Below, piece after piece: positions 57,661 through 64,000 of a stretch of DNA of 64,000 bases. Position 1 is the stretch's first letter; each line of letters begins with the position of its first letter. This stretch comes from Arabidopsis thaliana. Taxonomy: Eukaryota > Streptophyta > Magnoliopsida > Brassicales > Brassicaceae. The DNA is taken from NCBI RefSeq assembly GCF_000001735.4, contig NC_003075.7, positions 16,555,001 through 16,619,000 of the forward strand. The letters are read 5' to 3'. The notes beneath the pieces were generated by a model, which worked only from the letters and a program-made list of their open reading frames with translations, had not been told where the DNA came from and did no database searches. Position numbers and translations under genes: made by a program.

Positions 57661-59363
57661 ATTAAACGAGAGAGAGAGAGACGAAACGGCCAAAGGTATA
57701 AGACGATATCAATCAGCTAGTGAGCTTAAAGAGGATGTGGGTCCACGTGTACGGACGAGATGTGACTGTGATGGGAAGATAGAGACTAGCACAGTAACTC
57801 TAGCGATCGGGAAGGTGAAGCCTAAACCCTTTAAGCCATGCATATGATATGATTTGCACGGAGGTTGTTTGCTTTTTGTATGCATTTTATTTGTAATTTG
57901 ATTTATTAAAATGTTTTTTTTGCGATTTACCTACTAAACTATAATTACAAGTTAAATAATTTTTAGTGACGTGAGAGAGTATCTTTGCAGTGAGTAAAAT
58001 GTTTGGTTGTCCACGTGTGCGGTGGCAGTGGATCTCGTGCCCTGCGCAGCCTGCTGCATATTGGTTGTTTCTTTCTGAATTTTTGTTTTTTAAAACTTTG
58101 AATTTTAGTTTTGGCAAGTTTGTCCTTCAAAATTAGTAATAGTCATTGTTGTTGATAATGACACTAAGAAAAGGTCGTATAGTTTGCTAACGTTGGAGAA
58201 AGAATATTACTAGCTTTAAGATTACTAAAATGATTGTGTCTATTGGACAACTCCAAAAGTTTCTTTTGCGATGCTTTGATTTGATTTTACTTTTGGAATT
58301 TAGGGACATAAATACTTCTTTTGTTAAGAACTTAAGATTATTCGAATCTAGACAGTAGTGTGATACTAATAGTGTATAAAATATGATGAAAATTGTTGAA
58401 AGAAAGATTCCGGCTATAGACCATTGTTAGGAGTCGCTGATCCAAAAACCATATGTTTAAGAATTGATGATGACTTCGTACTTAGTTTTTTTTTTTTCAG
58501 TTTGGACTTTGGATTCACATATTGATGTGACATGAAAATAATCAAATCACTTTGCCAAACTAAACAAAGTGGCCTAATCTAGTAAAAAGTAAAATCTACT
58601 AATCCCACCCAAGGCATAATTAGTCTCATTCAACGCAAATCATTACTTACATTTTCTGGCTTTCTTTTTGTTTAAGGCTTTAATCATTACTTATCTTTGT
58701 CTCCAACATTCTTATTTTGAAGGATATGAGTGGTCATAGTCTACCAACCGATGTAAAGGAAGTGGATCAAGGTCAATAAGCAAAAAAAGAAAGAAAAAGA
58801 GTGAATTGTATAAAAGAAGCGAAATAAGCAAAAACAAAAGTGAATATTCAGCTCAAAACCTCCCTCATTATTCTACTTTTTATTTGTTTTTCAAGTAAAT
58901 CGACGTTAATGTAACTATGCAAGTCATAAGTAAGATCATTGTTCGAAGAAAATAAGATCGTGAATCCAGTAAATATCCCATCATACAAGCGTTCACGTGC
59001 AGAAAGATAATCACTACCTAAATGATTTAAATGGGAGTGTCAATAGAATCGGATAACGAGTGTTGTGGCAAAAAAATGCTCAATCATACACCAAAAAATT
59101 GTAATGTTAAAATAAGATATTGGGCTTTAGGCTTTTGGAGTCGGCCCACCTAAACTCCAACGCCGTAATTCTGTCGGTCCATCTAAAAAGAATCAAATCA
59201 ATTATGGAAAGGAGCCTAGGATCCACGCGACTTCAACCCTAGTCAGATCCGATTCAACCACGGTTAATTTCCATATCATCACAGCTCTACACGTGTCATA
59301 AATCAACGGTCACCAACATAATTTCCATTTTCAGATTCACCGTTTTAGAAATTAAATCCTCTC
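57661..59363. other. Divergent promoter region A/N-InvB / ROC5
   Basis: No gene was seen. Two near-identical G-boxes, TCCACGTGTACGG (57742-) and TCCACGTGTGCGG (58010-), lie in the invertase-proximal half. CACGTG occurs again near 58995 and at 59290 on the ROC5 side. The middle is AT-rich. Confidence 0.5.
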
Positions 59364-59389
59364 TATAAGAACCTCTCCAAAAACCCTAA
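59364..59389 (+). promoter_or_regulatory. ROC5 core promoter: TATA and telo-box
   Basis: TATAAG at 59364-59369 and the telo-box AAACCCTAA at 59381-59389 lie 60-90 bp before the ATG. Telo-boxes near transcription starts are common in highly expressed plant housekeeping genes. Function is inferred. Confidence 0.5.
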
Positions 59390-59450
59390 TTTGTCATCAT
59401 CACTTTCACAATCTTCTTCATCGATTTCTCTCTTCCAAATCTCCCAAAAG

Positions 59451-59969
59451 ATGTCGAACCCTAGAGTTTTCTTCGACATGAGTCTCAGCGGTACTCCCAT
59501 CGGACGGATCGAGATGGAGCTTTTCGCTGATACAACCCCAAACACGGCGGAGAATTTCCGTGCTCTCTGTACCGGCGAGAAAGGAATGGGAAAGCTAGGT
59601 AAGCCACTTCACTTCAAAGGATCGATCTTCCACCGTGTGATTCCCGGATTCATGTGTCAAGGAGGTGATTTCACCGCCAAGAACGGAACCGGTGGTGAAT
59701 CGATCTACGGTGCTAAGTTCAAGGACGAGAACTTTATCAAGAAGCATACAGGAGCTGGGATTCTCTCAATGGCTAACTCTGGTCCTAACACTAACGGATC
59801 TCAGTTCTTCATCTGTACCGATAAGACGTCGTGGTTAGATGGTAAGCACGTTGTGTTTGGACAAGTTGTTAAAGGCTTGGACGTCGTGAAGGCGATTGAG
59901 AAAGTTGGATCTGATTCTGGAAAGACTTCCAAAGTCGTTACCATCACTGATTGTGGTCAGCTTTCTTAG
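59451..59969 (+). CDS. ROC5: Cyclophilin, cytosolic peptidyl-prolyl isomerase
   Basis: An intronless frame of 172 aa starts [20 protein letters not shown]. Twenty upstream codons are open but lack ATG. The enzyme catalyses cis-trans isomerisation of Xaa-Pro bonds and binds cyclosporin A. Active-site blocks are [20 protein letters not shown] (catalytic Arg), [20 protein letters not shown] and [12 protein letters not shown] (the CsA-binding Trp). The plant-type insertion [14 protein letters not shown] after TGEK marks the divergent-loop cyclophilins. Length and insertion fit cytosolic CYP18/19 forms. It has no signal peptide. Close paralogues exist (ROC1-3), so the ROC5 name relies on position. 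Confidence 0.94.
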   Translation: MSNPRVFFDMSLSGTPIGRIEMELFADTTPNTAENFRALCTGEKGMGKLGKPLHFKGSIFHRVIPGFMCQGGDFTAKNGTGGESIYGAKFKDENFIKKHTGAGILSMANSGPNTNGSQFFICTDKTSWLDGKHVVFGQVVKGLDVVKAIEKVGSDSGKTSKVVTITDCGQLS

Positions 59970-60548
59970 ATCTGAGTGAGAAAGTGAGAGACTTTGATCT
60001 TTATGAGTAATAATGGTGTCTTTTGCTTTCGGTTGTTCTTCCTCTTACCTTAATGGATTATTCTGTTTAGGGTTTGAGTTTTCGTTTCAGAGTTTGTAAC
60101 AAAACCCTTTTGTGTTTTCTGGGGTTTGAAATAATTATGAGCTTACCCAATTGCTTCTTTGTGTTTTTGCTTCTATGAACAAGTAGTAACTGATTCGTCT
60201 TCTGATTCTTCAACTGAATCGTGAATCTTGTAAGACTGACTAGAAAAAAGAAGACTTTGTTACACGCAAATCTGTTTAACAGGAAAAAAAATACAATCTT
60301 TTTGAGGAGATGATTGATAAACCTTAGCACAACTCTCAATCTTAAATTCAATCGTTTCGTCTCACAAAAGCTACATAAATGAACGTCAAATTTTCATACT
60401 TGTATGAGTTAAAAAATGTAATGCAAGTAAAGTACACTCAAATATGTAACACAGTTTGGTTGATTTTCGTTAACGATGTTATCAAATCTCGTTTAGTAAA
60501 GCAATCGAGTTATTGGCGTTGACCATTTTCCTTTCTCTTTCTCTAGCC
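59970..60548. other. ROC5 3' UTR and amidase promoter
   Basis: ROC5 3' UTR up to about 60170, then AT-rich sequence before the amidase ATG. No further feature was seen. Confidence 0.5.
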
Positions 60549-62424
60549 ATGGTTGCTCTGCGTTTCTTCTTCTTCTCATCTCTTCTTATTCTTCTTATTC
60601 TTTCTCAAGCTCTTATTATGTCAGTTGGATCTGCCTCTCAGATCAGGCTTAGCTCAACGTTCTCGATCCAAGAAGCTACCATTGAAGACATTAGAGTTGC
60701 TTTCAACGAGAAACGACTAACATCAAAGCAGCTTGTGGAGTTGTATCTCGAAGCAATCTCCAAACTTAATCCAATACTCCACGCAGTCATCGAGACGAAT
60801 CCTGATGCGTTGATCCAAGCAGAGATCGCAGACAGAGAACGTGACCTTAAAAACACCACTAAGCTTCCTATCTTGCACGGTGTTCCGGTTCTTCTCAAGG
60901 ATTCCATATCTACCAAGGACAAGCTTAACACCACGGCTGGCTCGTTTGCCTTGCTTGGTTCGGTCGTGGCTCGAGACGCGGGTGTTGTTAAAAGACTGAG
61001 AGAATCTGGTGCTGTGATCTTGGGCAAAGCCAGTTTAAGTGAATGGGCTCATTTTCGATCTTTCTCCATCCCAGATGGTTGGAGCGCACGTGGCCTCCAA
61101 GGAAAGGTTACTTTCTTCATTCATGACATTCATTTCTCTATAACTATTTGGTAAACCAAACATCTTACAAAAAGATTCTAATGCTGCAGAATCCATATGT
61201 TTTATCAGCAAATCCGTCTGGGTCAAGTAGTGGATCAGCTATATCTGTAACAGCCAATCTTGTGGCAGTGTCACTAGGGACTGAAACTGATGGTTCCATT
61301 CTGTCTCCAGCAAGTCAGAACTCTGTGGTCGGGATTAAACCGAGTGTCGGACTCACGAGCCGAGCCGGGGTAGTTCCTATCTCCTTGAGACAGGACAGTA
61401 TTGGGTGAGAGACTAAGACTCTAAAAGCACCCAACCACTACTAACTGTTTGATTTGTGTACCATTTTACCGAGTGTTTCTCTATGTTTTGCTGTTAGGCC
61501 GATTTGTAGGACAGTGTCGGATGCTGTTCATCTCCTTGATGCTATTGTGGGTTATGATCCATTGGACGAGGCCACGAAAACTGCGTCCGAGTTCATACCT
61601 GAAGGCGGTTACAAGCAGTTTCTGACAACTAGTGGCCTCAAAGGTAAGAGATTAGGGATTGTAATGAAGCATTCTTCTCTTCTTGATCATCACATCAAAA
61701 CATTAAGGTAAAATGCGTTATAAGAAAATTTTCATCATCTGAGAACACCATATCTAATTCTAGTTCTGGTTTTCCTTGGATAAAGACGAGAAGGCGCTAT
61801 TGTCATTAACAATCTGACGATACCAAACATCGAAGTCATTGTGGGTGGGACTGATAGTGGTGAAGAGATAGCACTTTTGGCTGAGTTCAAGATGTCTCTC
61901 AATGCATATCTTAAAGAGCTTGTGAAATCACCAGTCCGGTCCTTAGCAGATGTTATTGCCTACAACGAGGAATTCGCTGAACAAGTAAGTACTAAGCTTC
62001 AAACGATTTCGATTTTTTCTTGTTTGGTAGCTGAACAAATGTGATCATTGAACTGAAAAAAACACAGGAAAAAGTGAAAGAATGGGGACAAGAGGTGTTC
62101 CTTACAGCAGAAGCCACTAGTGGAATGGGTGAGAAAGAGAAAACAGCGTTGCAGAAAATGAAAGAACTATCGAGGAATGGAATCGAAAAGCTAATTGAAG
62201 AGAACAAGTTAGATGCAATAGTGACACTTGGTTCAGATTTGAGCTCTGTCCTAGCCATTGGAGGGTATCCAGGAATCAATGTCCCTGCAGGATACGATAG
62301 TGGAGGAGTTCCATATGGGATTAGCTTTGGAGGACTGAGATTCTCAGAGCCAAAGCTCATTGAGATTGCTTTTGCCTTTGAACAAGCAACTCTTATTAGA
62401 AAGCCACCCAAGTTCATAGCTTGA
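60549..62424 (+). CDS. Amidase-signature family protein with N-terminal signal/anchor
   Basis: Five exons join to 512 aa: 60549-61106, 61190-61404, 61498-61707, 61786-61984 and 62068-62424. The start is MVALRFFFFSSLLILLILSQ, a signal peptide or anchor. The codons before it lack ATG. The Ser-cisSer-Lys catalytic triad of the family fits LHGVPVLLKDSI (Lys), PSGSSSGSAISV (first Ser) and GTETDGSILSPA (nucleophile Ser). GLTSRAGVVPIS and GYPGINVPAGYDSGGVPYGI are further signature blocks. The closest idea is a secreted or ER glutamyl-tRNA amidotransferase A-like amidase. The substrate is unknown. A shorter 466-aa model may exist in annotations, so exon 1 use is slightly uncertain. A broken copy of its last exon lies 1 kb downstream. 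Confidence 0.85.
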
Positions 62425-62604
62425 GTCCCCATTGGAGGGTATCCTCTGCTTTCAAAAGTTTTGTATCATGAAATGGTTCTAGTCACTCGAATAATTTACC
62501 TTGAGATTTGACTGTTGTAACTTTTCCCTATCGTTTTTACCTTTTTAATGATTACATTATAACTACATTTAATATTAATATATAATACGTTAAAAGCAAA
62601 CCAA
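62425..62604. other. Amidase 3' UTR with a 15-bp echo of its last exon
   Basis: CATTGGAGGGTATCC at 62430-62444, just after the stop, repeats 62256-62270 in the last exon. It is probably a remnant of a tandem amidase duplication. The rest is AT-rich up to the target-site duplication at 62605. Confidence 0.6.
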
Positions 62605-62617
62605 CTTATTCTTAGAA
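62605..62617. repeat. Left target-site duplication of the retroposon
   Basis: CTTATTCTTAGAA is repeated exactly at 63451-63463, flanking the inserted poly(A) element. The duplication may be 2 bp longer if leading A residues are counted. Confidence 0.85.
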
Positions 62618-63450
62618 AAATGGATCGGAGTGAAAAAAAGTCTCGCTCTCTTCTCTCTCTAACATTCTTCAGAGAGGGAGACTTTATCCTTATTCTGCCG
62701 TTCGGACGTGGTCCGATATCGCCGTTAGTTTAGCCGTGACACGGCTTTCCGTTGCCGCGTTCTTTGTCGTCCGGTTTCATGCCGGCTTATGTACCAAATC
62801 TCCGCGATGGTCAGCTCTCGTCTAGCACCGCTTAGCTTCTTCAGCAACGGTGGCTAGCTCTTGCCCGGCACGACCGGCTATTCTAGCGGTCATGGCCGGT
62901 TTATGTTCTTCTTTAATTTCTGAATTTTGTTTTAGTTTTGCTAATAATCTCATCGGATTTATGTTGGGGGTAATAATCTGTCATATCCTCGATGGTTCTT
63001 TTCCCTCTCTATCCTTTGAGTTTTCAAGATGGGTTTCGCCGGATCGTTTTTTGAACTTAGGATTTACATAATGGTTTCAAAGAAATTTTTCTCTTTTGTT
63101 GAAGGATTGAAGATTCTTCCGTCGTTTATCACGATTCCTTAAGCCGTTATCTTTAATTTGGAGCTTTGATGTTTTCATTCTGGTGCAAAACACAAGAATC
63201 ATCTCACCGGAATCAGCTCAACGGCGAAGGTTGTTGCCGGAAAACTTTTGATTATTCATCCAGCGTGTGACGTGGTATATCCCGGTTGTCGACATGTGTT
63301 CATGGATGGAGTTCCGATAGAATTTCTTCTGCAGAAGGTTATCTAATGGGCCTTTTTTGGGCTTTATGTAATTCCAAAGTTGGAGCTTTTGTTTAAGCTC
63401 TTGTATGATATGATGATGTTTAATAAAACTTATGAGACAAAAAAAAAAAA
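62618..63450 (+). mobile_element. Poly(A)-tailed retroposed insertion, ~830 bp (possibly Sadhu-like)
   Basis: The segment is richer in G and C than its flanks. It ends with AATAAA at 63422-63427 and a 12-A tail at 63439-63450, and is bounded by 13-bp direct repeats. These are the marks of an RNA reverse-transcribed and inserted by LINE machinery. The longest frame (62850-63071, 73 codons from MASSCPARPAILAVMAGL) has no known domain, and there is no reverse transcriptase. Size, absence of coding capacity and poly(A) fit the Sadhu non-autonomous retroposons described in Arabidopsis. A processed copy of a cellular mRNA is the alternative. A small annotated gene (AT4G34881) may correspond to it. 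Confidence 0.82.
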
Positions 63451-63463
63451 CTTATTCTTAGAA
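63451..63463. repeat. Right target-site duplication of the retroposon
   Basis: CTTATTCTTAGAA directly follows the poly(A) tail and matches 62605-62617 base for base. The clean match suggests a fairly recent insertion. Confidence 0.85.
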
Positions 63464-63470
63464 TATTTTC

Positions 63471-63549
63471 TGGGAATAGCTTTGGAGGATTGAGATACTC
63501 TGCATCAAAGCTCTTTGAAATTGCTTTTGCCTAAGTTCAGAGCTTGAGG
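63471..63549 (+). pseudogene. Relic of a second amidase 3' exon
   Basis: TGGGAATAGCTTTGGAGGAT and the following ~75 bp match 62318-62425 of the amidase last exon (GGGATTAGCTTTGGAGGACT onward) through the stop region AGTTCA-AGCTTGAG. There are substitutions and an internal deletion of roughly 30 bp after GCTTTTGCCT. No other amidase exon is present nearby, so it is a decayed tail of a tandem duplicate. Confidence 0.8.
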
Positions 63550-63735
63550 CACTTGTAGTCTATAAAGTTGTTGCTTGTGAGAAACATATCTTTATAAATA
63601 TATATAGTGTATACTGCTTGGTAAATGTATCTTTACAGATATGTTACATTTATATGGAGACTGAAAATAAGTTACAGATATGACTTTCTCACAATAGATT
63701 GATCGATCTGTTTCCCCTCTGATGATGTTCAAAGC

Positions 63736-63978
63736 TCAAACACTAAGATTAGGGTAGAAATCTGAATTTACAAAAGGAGCTGAAAATTCGTCGAAACAAG
63801 CCATCCTGATACGCTCTGGAGTGGCTGGACTCTCTAGAGGGAACCAGTCTGTGAGACCCACCTCGGTTCTAGCCGCTTTAATAGCTTCCTTTATCGCAAA
63901 GAAAACCGATGATGCAAGAAAGAATGGTGGCTCACCCACTGCTTTAGATGAATGTATTGCCTTTGTATTCGGATTCCC
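63736..63978 (-). CDS. XDH1: Xanthine dehydrogenase, last exon (gene runs off the window)
   Basis: The stop is at 63736-63738. The exon begins after a TCAG acceptor at 63978 and encodes 80 residues starting [20 protein letters not shown]. It contains [20 protein letters not shown], the molybdenum-domain segment [16 protein letters not shown] and the C-terminus YPNLSV. Xanthine dehydrogenase oxidises hypoxanthine and xanthine to urate in purine breakdown. The rest of the gene (2Fe-2S, FAD and most of the Mo domain) lies beyond the right edge. XDH1 and XDH2 are adjacent in Arabidopsis. I choose XDH1 because it is nearest to the amidase in the order I remember. Confidence 0.85.
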   Translation of the reverse strand, partial: GNPNTKAIHSSKAVGEPPFFLASSVFFAIKEAIKAARTEVGLTDWFPLESPATPERIRMACFDEFSAPFVNSDFYPNLSV

Positions 63979-64000
63979 CTGATTTAATACAGTATAACCT

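Noticed and set aside
60638-61027. 129-codon minus-strand frame over amidase exon 1
   Set aside because: Antisense shadow of the amidase-signature exon, no domain.
62850-63071. 73-codon frame as a real small protein gene
   Set aside because: It lies wholly inside the poly(A) retroposon, lacks a known domain and has no sign of conservation. Kept as part of the element.

Overview
The window is ordinary gene-rich plant euchromatin and I read it as Arabidopsis thaliana, long arm of chromosome 4. The evidence is AT-rich spacers, short GT-AG introns, and ORFs that match from memory the proteins encoded at about AT4G34690 to AT4G34890. The order ADC2, VHA-c1, RbfA, ASE2, a SAUR cluster, MRL1, MTN2, LAP5, A/N-InvB, ROC5, amidase, XDH1 fits only that locus. 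Locus names are recollections. No database was searched.

Layout. 0-8 kb: an uncharacterised minus-strand membrane-protein gene with a 30-bp coding repeat, a tRNA-Glu(CTC), a complex I LYR subunit (5 exons) and the intronless arginine decarboxylase ADC2, whose leader holds a strong GC hairpin and a 6-codon uORF. 8-13 kb: gene-free, with small repeats and palindromes. 13-22 kb: V-ATPase proteolipid (3 exons), a chloroplast RbfA-like factor (3 exons), an array of about eight ~175-bp repeats flanked by two copies of the RbfA promoter and 5' end, then the purine-pathway amidotransferase ASE2. 22-44.5 kb: seven intronless SAUR genes (49, 50, 1-5) separated by long AT-rich spacers. 45-55 kb: MRL1 (19 exons reconstructed, 1089 aa), sharing a ~300-bp divergent promoter with the methylthioadenosine nucleosidase MTN2 (8 exons), then the pollen-wall polyketide synthase LAP5. 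55-64 kb: cytosolic invertase A/N-InvB, cyclophilin ROC5, an amidase, a retroposed insertion with poly(A) tail and 13-bp target duplications beside a broken second copy of the amidase tail, and the last exon of a xanthine dehydrogenase running off the window.

The genes are not a pathway cluster. They are independent housekeeping and developmental genes. The one real family cluster is the SAURs, presumably auxin/growth-responsive genes expanded by local duplication. Some functional links are only thematic: polyamine synthesis (ADC2) and methylthioadenosine recycling (MTN2), or purine synthesis (ASE2) and purine breakdown (XDH).

I found no convincing new biological system. The items most worth a second look are the ADC2 leader hairpin plus uORF, the RbfA-promoter duplication enclosing the ~175-bp array with an unexplained transcription-unit-like segment, and the poly(A) retroposon inserted at the amidase relic.
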